The notes beneath the pieces were generated by a model. That model ran no database searches. It was not told where the DNA came from and worked only from the letters and a program-made list of their open reading frames with translations. Made by a program: the position numbers and the translations under genes. Of a stretch of 8,058 nt of DNA, positions 1-5,256 are shown piece by piece. Position 1 is the first letter of the stretch, and each line of letters starts with the position of its first letter. Source of the stretch: an uncultured Candidatus Udaeobacter sp. (GTDB taxonomy: Bacteria > Verrucomicrobiota > Verrucomicrobiia > Chthoniobacterales > UBA10450); the NCBI GenBank assembly GCA_955652245.1, contig CATPAV010000071.1, forward strand, positions 1-8,058, read 5' to 3'.

Positions 1-535
1 ACGTGGGCGGGCTGGGCAAATCGACCGGCAATTTCCCGGTTGCGCGCTGGATCGCCGCCTGCACATCCGTTGCAGCGTCAACGATGCTCTTGCTGAGAAA
101 GAACTGTAACGTGAACGATGTATTTCCCTGCGTGCTGGCGCTGGTAATGATGTCGAGCCCAGGAATTTGCAGAAATTGCTTCTCAAGGGGCGTGGCGATG
201 TTGTTCGCCATTGTCGTCGGATTCGCGCCAGGATACGCACAACTGACGTTGATGACCGGATAATCAACCGCGGGCAGATCGTTGACCGCCAGTTTGTTGT
301 AAGTTGCGATCCCCGCGACGATGACCGACAGCGTCAAAAGCACCGTCATCACCGGCCGGCGAATGAACGGCCCCGAAAGCCCAGTGCCTGTGACTTGGAC
401 TAGCTTGCCGACCGGCGTTGCTTTTGGCCGCGTATCAGTCGCGCCCGGCCTCGCGCGCTGTTGGCGATCCGGCGCGGGATCGAGCGAATCGTGTTCATGA
501 TCACCCGCACCATCGTGTTGACCTGATTGCGCCAT
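1..535 (-). CDS. RND-family efflux permease, N-terminal part (partial, runs off left edge)
   Basis: This is the inner-membrane proton-driven pump subunit of a tripartite RND exporter; only the first 178 residues are in the window. Reading the minus strand from ATG at 535 gives an open frame to position 1. The family signature begins near residue 55 with GPFIRRPVM, followed by the first transmembrane helix (about 62-80), then LPAVDYPVINV and a YPGANPTTM..N..ATPLEKQF stretch, the standard start of the AcrB/MdtB porter domain (AcrB equivalent: YPDI...YPGAS...V...IEQ). It begins 23 bases after the adaptor's stop codon, with a GGAGAG sequence (549-554) 13 bases before the ATG. The roughly 54 residues before the signature are polar and rich in Asp, His, Arg and Pro, which is longer than in AcrB. 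I see no in-frame start nearer the signature, so the extension seems real. Membership of the RND family is near certain; the substrate and the MdtB/MdtC/AcrB subgroup are not resolved. Confidence 0.93.
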   Translation of the reverse strand, partial: MAQSGQHDGAGDHEHDSLDPAPDRQQRARPGATDTRPKATPVGKLVQVTGTGLSGPFIRRPVMTVLLTLSVIVAGIATYNKLAVNDLPAVDYPVINVSCAYPGANPTTMANNIATPLEKQFLQIPGLDIITSASTQGNTSFTLQFFLSKSIVDAATDVQAAIQRATGKLPVDLPSPPT

Positions 536-558
536 ATTTGGAAAGGGACTCTCCGACT

Positions 559-1761
559 CTACATTGGAGCTTTGGCGGCGACTTGGCCGCCGTCGTCCGG
601 AACGGGAGAATTGTATGGTTTCGGATCCACTTTTGTCCCAGGCGCGAGCGCAAGTTGTCCTGTGACGACAACCGTCTCTCCTCCTTTAACGCCACTTTCG
701 ATCGCGGTCATGTCGGCATCTTGCCGCTGGCCGGGCTTGACCGGGCGTAAGTCCACCGTGTTGTCCGGTTTTACCACGAAAACAAACGGGCCGCTCTGGC
801 TGATTTGCACCGCTTGCGATGGCACGAGCGTTGCGTCTTTAAACAAATCGAGAATGAAACGGACGCGGACAAATTCCGACGGCCAAAGCGCATGGTCGGG
901 ATTCGGCGTAACCCCACGCGCTTTCACAGTGCCAGCGCCTGGTTGAACCGCGGTGTCAATGAAATAGAGATTGCCCAAATGCGGCGGCGTGCTGCCATCT
1001 GCGGCGCGCGTTTCCACTTTCACATTGGGACCGCCGAGATAACGTCGTACGAGTGGCAGGTCGGTTTCAGAAACAGTAAAGTCAGTGTAAATCGGATCGA
1101 GCCCCTGAATCGTCAGCAACACTGCGGCGCCGCCACCGCCATTCCCGCCGGTCACGACGTTCCCAACATCGACAAGTCGCAAACCAGCGCGGCCGTTGAT
1201 TGGCGAGCGCATGTTGCAATAATCGAGATTTACCTGCGCGGCTGCGACTGCGCCCTCGGCGGTTTTCACCATCGCCTCGTCGCTTTTCACCGTCGCCTGC
1301 GCGGTGTCCAAATCTTGTGGTGAAATCACGTTCCGCGCGCGCAGTTCCTGCTGGCGCTTCAGGGTGATTTGATCGAGAACCAATTTCGATTGCGCTTGCG
1401 CGAGCTGCCCCTGGGCTTGTTCGAGAGCGGCTTGATACGGCCGCGGATCAATCGTGAAAAGCAAATCGCCCTTTTTTACGTCAGCGCCATCTTGAAAATT
1501 GCGGGCGAGAATCTGGCCGCTCACCTGCGCCTGGACCTGAACGGTCTCATACGCAGCGCAAGTTCCAATTTCATCGAGATAAAGGGGCACATCTTTTGTG
1601 ATAACTTTGGCGACAAGAACCGGTCGCGCCGGCGGCTGGGCAGCTTTCGCTTCGCTGGCTCTGTGTTGAAAAATCCGATATAAAACGAAGGCGGCGAGCA
1701 GGACGAAGAGAAGATACGCCCACCATGGAATAGATTGGTTCGAGCCGCGCGTGCGCTTCAT
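559..1761 (-). CDS. RND efflux periplasmic adaptor (membrane fusion protein, MdtA/AcrA-like)
   Basis: This 400-residue adaptor links an RND pump to an outer-membrane channel across the periplasm. Residues 1-13 are basic and polar; 14-30 form one hydrophobic helix (WAYLLFVLLAAFVLY), so it is anchored by an uncleaved signal helix rather than a lipobox. Residues about 73-107 hold the first lipoyl/barrel-sandwich half (QAQVSGQI...DGADVKKGDLLFTID). Residues 108-180 are an Ala/Gln-rich alpha-helical hairpin, and 182-204 the second lipoyl half (MRSPINGRAGLRLVDVGNVV). A beta-barrel follows, with the typical LWPSEFVRVRF (292-302) and TLVPSQAV (311-318) motifs, and then the membrane-proximal domain. 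A glycine-rich loop (205-211) and a Pro/Lys/Ala tail are small peculiarities. The ATG overlaps the regulator's TGA as ATGA, which implies translational coupling, and the permease follows 23 bases downstream. Family and role are clear; the exported substrate is unknown. Confidence 0.95.
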   Translation of the reverse strand: MKRTRGSNQSIPWWAYLLFVLLAAFVLYRIFQHRASEAKAAQPPARPVLVAKVITKDVPLYLDEIGTCAAYETVQVQAQVSGQILARNFQDGADVKKGDLLFTIDPRPYQAALEQAQGQLAQAQSKLVLDQITLKRQQELRARNVISPQDLDTAQATVKSDEAMVKTAEGAVAAAQVNLDYCNMRSPINGRAGLRLVDVGNVVTGGNGGGGAAVLLTIQGLDPIYTDFTVSETDLPLVRRYLGGPNVKVETRAADGSTPPHLGNLYFIDTAVQPGAGTVKARGVTPNPDHALWPSEFVRVRFILDLFKDATLVPSQAVQISQSGPFVFVVKPDNTVDLRPVKPGQRQDADMTAIESGVKGGETVVVTGQLALAPGTKVDPKPYNSPVPDDGGQVAAKAPM

Positions 1762-2303
1762 TTGGATTTTGCCGTGGCGCCGCGGAGCACCTTTTTCTTT
1801 GTAATCGCATGCCCACCCCTGTGCTGGCCGTTGTGACGCAAGCGAACAGGGAACGTAGCGATTCTTCGTGCTTCATCATGCCTTTCCGCTTTCTCGCAAA
1901 TCCGCATTAGCACTTTGATGCAGGTCCGCAGTTCGGAGCTGGGAATGTCGGCAAGCAACTGATGCCGCAGTTCATCTGCTGCGGCGTTAATCTGCACAAT
2001 GACGCGCTCGGCACGCCGGCCGAGGTGCACCATGTTACAACGGCGGTCATGGGGCGAACTCTGACGGGTCACCCAACCTTCTCGCTCCAGCCTGTGCAAT
2101 AGCGTTACAACGCTGGGTTCTTCCACACCGAGCCGTGCTGCAATTTCCGCCTGCGTCAACGCGTCAGAGGCGAGAGACAAATGCAAAAGCGTCCGCCATT
2201 TTGCCTGGCTTAAACCCATCGGCTTGAGCCGCTCGTCCAGTTTCAACCGCCAAGCGCGAGCGGTTCCGTGGAGCAATGGGCCAAATGTTTCCCAGTCAGA
2301 CAT
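1758..2303 (-). CDS. MarR/SlyA-family transcriptional regulator of the efflux operon
   Basis: A winged-helix repressor type that usually binds palindromic operators as a dimer and is released by small phenolic or drug-like ligands. From ATG at 2303 the protein has 181 residues. Residues 3-45 are the dimerisation helices, 49-72 the helix-turn-helix (LTQAEIAARLGV...VVTLLHRLE), and 73-94 the wing with the family's D86-R87-R88 signature; helices to about 145 complete the dimer interface. A basic tail of about 36 residues ending GATAKSK makes it longer than the usual 140-150. The frame stays open upstream to a TTG at 2342, but that start would place the whole operator palindrome inside the gene. 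I prefer ATG 2303, although no good Shine-Dalgarno precedes it; an ATG at 2327 lies inside the palindrome. First gene of the operon, it overlaps the adaptor start by four bases. Autorepression is inferred from the operator; the ligand is unknown. Confidence 0.9.
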   Translation of the reverse strand: MSDWETFGPLLHGTARAWRLKLDERLKPMGLSQAKWRTLLHLSLASDALTQAEIAARLGVEEPSVVTLLHRLEREGWVTRQSSPHDRRCNMVHLGRRAERVIVQINAAADELRHQLLADIPSSELRTCIKVLMRICEKAERHDEARRIATFPVRLRHNGQHRGGHAITKKKVLRGATAKSK

Positions 2304-2313
2304 GGTGTGGGCC

Positions 2314-2339
2314 GAATTGGTTAGCATGCTAACCAATTC
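2314..2339. promoter_or_regulatory. 26-base perfect palindrome, probable MarR/SlyA operator
   Basis: The half-site GAATTGGTTAGCA is followed with no spacer by its exact reverse complement, giving 26 symmetric bases centred between 2326 and 2327. The core TTAGCATGCTAA differs at one position from the known SlyA consensus TTAGCAAGCTAA. It lies 10 bases upstream of the likely regulator ATG (2303) and just downstream of a TTGACA box. A dimer bound here would cover the -10 region and block the operon. The sequence is certain; binding by the adjacent regulator is inferred. Confidence 0.85.
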
Positions 2340-2352
2340 CAATTTACCGGAC

Positions 2353-2358
2353 TGTCAA
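2353..2358 (-). promoter_or_regulatory. Candidate -35 box (TTGACA) for the efflux operon
   Basis: A perfect sigma-70 -35 hexamer on the minus strand, 8 bases beyond the stop of the preceding glycosyltransferase gene and 13 bases before the operator palindrome. With usual spacing the -10 element would fall inside the palindrome, the normal layout for a MarR-repressed promoter. No good TATAAT match is present at 16-18 bases; TAGCAT at a spacing of 21 is the nearest resemblance. The -10 is therefore uncertain. Confidence 0.4.
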
Positions 2359-2365
2359 TCTTCCT

Positions 2366-3793
2366 TTATGGCTCCACTTCAAAGAGAATCATCTCCCGTT
2401 TACCGTAATCCTTTATGCGAGCGAGTGGATGCGTCGAGCGCGGCGCCCACTTCCGCGCACGCGCTGCTTCCTTTTCAAGCTCGGTGCGGACAAGGAAAAA
2501 GTGCGTATCCGTCGGGAGGTTCGCAATGCGGCTCACATACTCAAGCGGCGCTTTTACATAGAAAAACAGCGGTTGATAATCCGGATCCACTGCGTAAAGC
2601 GTCTCACTCGCTGGAACGATCGCGTTGATCTCCGCAGCGACCCTTTTTACTTGCTGCCGGTTCTTCAAAGCGAAAGCGGTGAGCGGATAGCCTATCGCGC
2701 CAATCACGAGCCCGACTCCAACAAAAGCCGCCACCACCTTCTCCCATGCCCGCTCGCTCCCCATCCGCGTTCCCTTGGGCCAATGCAACGCCTCGCCGAC
2801 GTAACTCATTGCCAGCAACCACGAAGCTGGAACTAAGACCGGCATGCTGTATCGAGACATCGCGCCTGGCACGAGGTTAACGACGAGGAATGGCACAGCG
2901 ATTCCCCACGCGAGAGCACGCGCCAACCGCCGCTGCTCGATATCGTGGAATTTTGAAAATCGGATAAATGGGAACAGGATGAGCCAAGGCAGGAAGTACG
3001 TGAGGCTGCGTGGGATATTTTGGATCCAACTCGAAAAATTGAAACTGGTGGCACTCAACCGGCCGCTGAATTGAGCTGACCACTTATGCAGTGCTACTTG
3101 CGTAGTCGTGCTCTGGAGGAATGGAATCGCCCAAGCTGCGAAAATGGCGAGCATAATTGCGAGCGCGGCGAAGTGCGCGGGATGGACAAGCAGACGCCAT
3201 TTCTTCGTTTGCCAGAGGACAGCGAAAACTATCCCGTAGAAAAATACGAGGTGAAGCGGGCCTTTGGCCAGCAGGGCCAGTCCGAGGAAAATCGATGCTG
3301 GCAACCAAATGAGCCACGGAGATTTTTTTTGCGACGAAAAGCTTAACCAAAAAATAATCGCGAGACCGGAAAGCGACACGTAGAGCCCTTCGATTTCGAT
3401 CAATCGGCCTTTTTCTATCATACCGATATTCGTCAGCCAAATGAGCGCGGCAATTGTCGATCCGCTAAGACCCAGGCTGACGCGCGCGACCGTAACAAAT
3501 GCGATTGCGACCACGAGCACGGAAAGCGCTGAGGGCAGGCGCGCCGCCCATTCGTTGCGAACGCCAAACACTTTGAACGACACCGCCACGAGCCAGTTCA
3601 CCAGAGGTGGCTTGCGAAAATACGTAGCGCTTCCCACTCGCGGAACGATGTAATCGCCGGTCTCGATCATCCGAACCGCCGGCAGAATGCGCCGCCCTTC
3701 TTCTCCTTTGATCGCGAGAGAGCCAAGTGCTGGAAGGTAAATCGCCGCCCAAACCAGGAGGACGATTAATAAACTTCTGTTCCGCGAAATCAT
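2366..3793 (-). CDS. ArnT/PMT-superfamily membrane glycosyltransferase
   Basis: A 475-residue polytopic inner-membrane protein of the GT-C fold that should transfer a sugar from a polyprenyl-phosphate carrier to an envelope acceptor on the periplasmic side. After a first transmembrane helix (about 8-28) comes the catalytic first periplasmic loop: acidic pair E31-E32 in KGEEGRR, then GDYIVP (46-51), then the Y58-F59-R60-K61-P62-P63-L64 signature with W67. ArnT enzymes and other PMT_2 proteins have the equivalent GDW.VP...Y..KPPL..W pattern. Many further hydrophobic helices follow to about residue 365, then a short soluble C-terminal region. It is shorter than E. coli ArnT (about 550), with a reduced C-terminal domain, so aminoarabinose transfer to lipid A should not be assumed; sugar and acceptor are unknown. 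It starts divergently from nusA with no clear ribosome-binding site, and ends 62 bases before the regulator ATG. It is probably a separate transcription unit. Confidence 0.85.
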   Translation of the reverse strand: MISRNRSLLIVLLVWAAIYLPALGSLAIKGEEGRRILPAVRMIETGDYIVPRVGSATYFRKPPLVNWLVAVSFKVFGVRNEWAARLPSALSVLVVAIAFVTVARVSLGLSGSTIAALIWLTNIGMIEKGRLIEIEGLYVSLSGLAIIFWLSFSSQKKSPWLIWLPASIFLGLALLAKGPLHLVFFYGIVFAVLWQTKKWRLLVHPAHFAALAIMLAIFAAWAIPFLQSTTTQVALHKWSAQFSGRLSATSFNFSSWIQNIPRSLTYFLPWLILFPFIRFSKFHDIEQRRLARALAWGIAVPFLVVNLVPGAMSRYSMPVLVPASWLLAMSYVGEALHWPKGTRMGSERAWEKVVAAFVGVGLVIGAIGYPLTAFALKNRQQVKRVAAEINAIVPASETLYAVDPDYQPLFFYVKAPLEYVSRIANLPTDTHFFLVRTELEKEAARARKWAPRSTHPLARIKDYGKREMILFEVEP

Positions 3794-3813
3794 TAGACGT
3801 TGGATGTTCGATC

Positions 3814-3836
3814 TTGAGTTTTCAACGTCAACTCAA
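3814..3836. repeat. Inverted repeat TTGAGTT-N9-AACTCAA
   Basis: Perfect 7-base arms (3814-3820 and 3830-3836) around a 9-base spacer, 21 bases upstream of the glycosyltransferase start. It could be a small operator or part of a minus-strand promoter, since a TTGACG reads from 3831 to 3826 on that strand. Arms this short can also arise by chance. Confidence 0.4.
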
Positions 3837-3849
3837 ACCCAACCCCAGC

Positions 3850-3877
3850 TTGACGGCGCACCTGATAAGGCTAACTT
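3850..3877 (+). promoter_or_regulatory. Weak candidate promoter for the nusA operon
   Basis: TTGACG (3850-3855) matches five of six bases of the -35 consensus, and TAACTT (3872-3877) follows at a spacing of 16 but matches only three of six -10 bases. It is the best pair I see upstream of nusA and would place the terminator-like hairpin inside the transcribed leader. Confidence 0.27.
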
Positions 3878-3902
3878 GTTTTTCTAGTCCGCGCGCTGAT
3901 TG

Positions 3903-3930
3903 GAGTGGGAACTGGTGTCCCACTCTTTTT
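3903..3930 (+). terminator. Intrinsic terminator or attenuator hairpin in the nusA leader
   Basis: GAGTGGGA (3903-3910) pairs perfectly with TCCCACTC (3918-3925) around a 7-base loop, followed at once by TTTTT (3926-3930), the form of a rho-independent terminator on the plus strand. No plus-strand gene ends upstream, because the neighbouring gene is divergent. The hairpin ends 27 bases before the nusA ATG, so it would act on the nusA leader transcript itself. The mirrored strand has no T-tract after the stem. Structure is seen; the attenuator role is inferred. Confidence 0.65.
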
Positions 3931-3952
3931 AGTCTGCGGGCTACGTGTTTTT

Positions 3953-5203
3953 ATGAACGCAGAATTTATTGCCATGCTCGACTACCTTGAGCGGGAGCGC
4001 GGAATTAAACGCGAAATCCTCCTCGAAGCGGTCTCGAACGCGTTGCTCTCGGCGTCTAAAAAGAGCGTTGGCGCGTCGCGCGATTTGCGTATCGATATCA
4101 ACCCTAAGACGGGCGAAATCCGCGCGCTTGCGAATTTGATGGTGGCCGATTTCGTCAGCAACCCACAGGATGAGATCGAGCTTTCGAGAGCACGCAAGAT
4201 CAAACCGGACGTAAATATCGGTGATACGGTCGAAGTAGAGGTAACGCCGCGAAATTTTGGCCGCATTGCCGCGCAGACCGCCAAACAAGCGATGATGCAG
4301 CGGATTCGCCAGGTCGAAAAGGAAATGATTTACGAGGAGTTTAAAGATCGTGCGGGAGAAATCGTTAGCGGCACGGTACGGCGGTTCGATCGGTCGGATG
4401 TGATTCTCGATCTTGGAAAATTTGAAGCCGTGATGCCGCAACGCGAACGCGTCGTCGTCGAAGATTACAATGTAGGGGACAGGCTCCGCGCCTACGTGGT
4501 CGCGGTGGAAAACGGCATCCGCGGCCCCGAGATCATTGTTTCGCGCAGCCATCCGAATTTCGTGCGCCGGCTTTTTGAATTGGAAGTGAGCGAAATCGCC
4601 GATGGCACAGTTGAAATTCGCGGCATCGCGCGCGAAGCCGGTTATCGGACGAAAATCGCAGTCTGGAGCGCAAATGAAAAAGTGGACCCGGTGGGCGCTT
4701 GCGTCGGAATGCGCGGTTCGCGCGTCAAAAATATTGTTCGCGAATTGAATAACGAAAAAGTCGACATCATCCGCTGGAGCTCCGACCCCAAGGAATTTGT
4801 GCTCGAAGCGCTTAAACCTGCCAAAGTAAAGAACCTCGTGTTCGATACCGAGAAAAAGAGCGTGCAGATTTCAGTGGATGAAGATCAACTTTCGCTCGCG
4901 ATCGGAAAAAAAGGGCAAAATGCACGTTTAACTTCGCGGCTCACCGGCTGGGAAATTAATATCGGGAAGGACATTTCGGCCACAACCGCAGTCGAACAGA
5001 AAGTAGCGCAAGCGGCGCAGACGCTCGCGGATGCGCTGCCAATCAACGAAGAACAGGCGCTCACGCTGGTAAAATCTGGTTTCACCAATTTGGAAGGATT
5101 GCGCGACGCGGATGTGCAGGATTTTGTGGACATACTGGCGGTCGACGAGACGAAAGCGCGCGAGATTCACGAGGCGGTCCATCAACAAGAGGTCGCGCAG
5201 TAA
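3953..5203 (+). CDS. nusA: Transcription termination/antitermination factor NusA
   Basis: NusA binds RNA polymerase near the RNA exit channel and modulates pausing, intrinsic termination and antitermination. The 416-residue product shows the family domains in order: N-terminal polymerase-binding domain (1 to about 125, MNAEFIAMLDYLERERGI...LLEAV), S1 domain (about 136-200, IVSGTVRRFDRSDVILDLG), KH1 (VGACVGMRGSRVKNI, from 247), KH2 (IGKKGQNARLTSRL, from 317) and one C-terminal helix-hairpin-helix repeat (about 362-410). E. coli NusA (495 residues) has two such acidic repeats. I chose ATG 3953 because the residues after it match the normal NusA beginning; upstream in-frame starts run through the leader hairpin. 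No Shine-Dalgarno is obvious. It heads the cluster with infB 53 bases downstream; rimP, its common upstream partner, is absent. Expression may be governed by the leader hairpin. Confidence 0.97.
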   Translation: MNAEFIAMLDYLERERGIKREILLEAVSNALLSASKKSVGASRDLRIDINPKTGEIRALANLMVADFVSNPQDEIELSRARKIKPDVNIGDTVEVEVTPRNFGRIAAQTAKQAMMQRIRQVEKEMIYEEFKDRAGEIVSGTVRRFDRSDVILDLGKFEAVMPQRERVVVEDYNVGDRLRAYVVAVENGIRGPEIIVSRSHPNFVRRLFELEVSEIADGTVEIRGIAREAGYRTKIAVWSANEKVDPVGACVGMRGSRVKNIVRELNNEKVDIIRWSSDPKEFVLEALKPAKVKNLVFDTEKKSVQISVDEDQLSLAIGKKGQNARLTSRLTGWEINIGKDISATTAVEQKVAQAAQTLADALPINEEQALTLVKSGFTNLEGLRDADVQDFVDILAVDETKAREIHEAVHQQEVAQ

Positions 5204-5204
5204 T

Positions 5205-5232
5205 ATGGCTCTGGTTTAACCGCTTGAGCCAT
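5205..5232 (+). repeat. Inverted repeat in the nusA-infB gap
   Basis: ATGGCTC (5205-5211) and GAGCCAT (5226-5232) are exact reverse complements separated by 14 bases, beginning one base after the nusA stop codon. In RNA this gives a 7-base-pair stem just upstream of the infB ribosome-binding site. No T-tract follows, so it is not a terminator; it might affect transcript processing or infB translation. Confidence 0.5.
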
Positions 5233-5244
5233 GAGCGAAATTTT

Positions 5245-5250
5245 AGAGGA
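5245..5250 (+). promoter_or_regulatory. Shine-Dalgarno of infB (AGAGGA)
   Basis: AGAGGA lies 6 bases before ATG 5257, good spacing and the clearest ribosome-binding site in the window. It fixes the infB start at 5257 rather than the in-frame TTG at 5224, which would add 11 residues translated through this site. Confidence 0.8.
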
Positions 5251-5256
5251 ACAACA

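Larger units (their letters stand above)
3794..3952. other. Divergent intergenic region between the glycosyltransferase and nusA
   Basis: A 159-base non-coding stretch that must hold the promoters of both neighbours. It contains an inverted repeat (3814-3836), a weak plus-strand promoter candidate (3850-3877), a terminator-like hairpin (3903-3930) and a short direct repeat flanking that hairpin. The frame of nusA is open back to a GTG at 3905 inside the hairpin, but the resulting N-terminal extension does not resemble NusA. Confidence 0.8.

Noticed and set aside
400..513. 37-residue minus-strand frame starting MVRVIMNTIRS at the RND gene start
   Set aside because: It lies in another frame inside the permease extension, is short, Arg-rich and without a ribosome-binding site. 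It was considered as evidence of a frameshift, but the permease frame is already open from ATG 535 into the conserved signature.
805..1323. 172-residue plus-strand open frame across the efflux adaptor
   Set aside because: It is antisense to a clear adaptor gene with intact domains, and the composition looks like shadow coding.
2314..2339. Palindrome as a terminator of the glycosyltransferase gene
   Set aside because: There is no T-tract after it on the minus strand, and its core matches a MarR/SlyA operator located at the next gene's start.
3905..3952. Upstream GTG start for nusA adding 16 residues
   Set aside because: The added residues are translated from the terminator-like hairpin and do not resemble the NusA N-terminus, whereas ATG 3953 gives the expected beginning.
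3941..4552. 203-residue open frame antisense to nusA
   Set aside because: It lies wholly inside a certain NusA gene, shows no recognisable domain and has no start context; it is a by-product of the codon bias of the sense gene.
5224..5256. Upstream TTG start for infB adding 11 residues
   Set aside because: A good AGAGGA site lies 6 bases before ATG 5257, and the extension would read through it.
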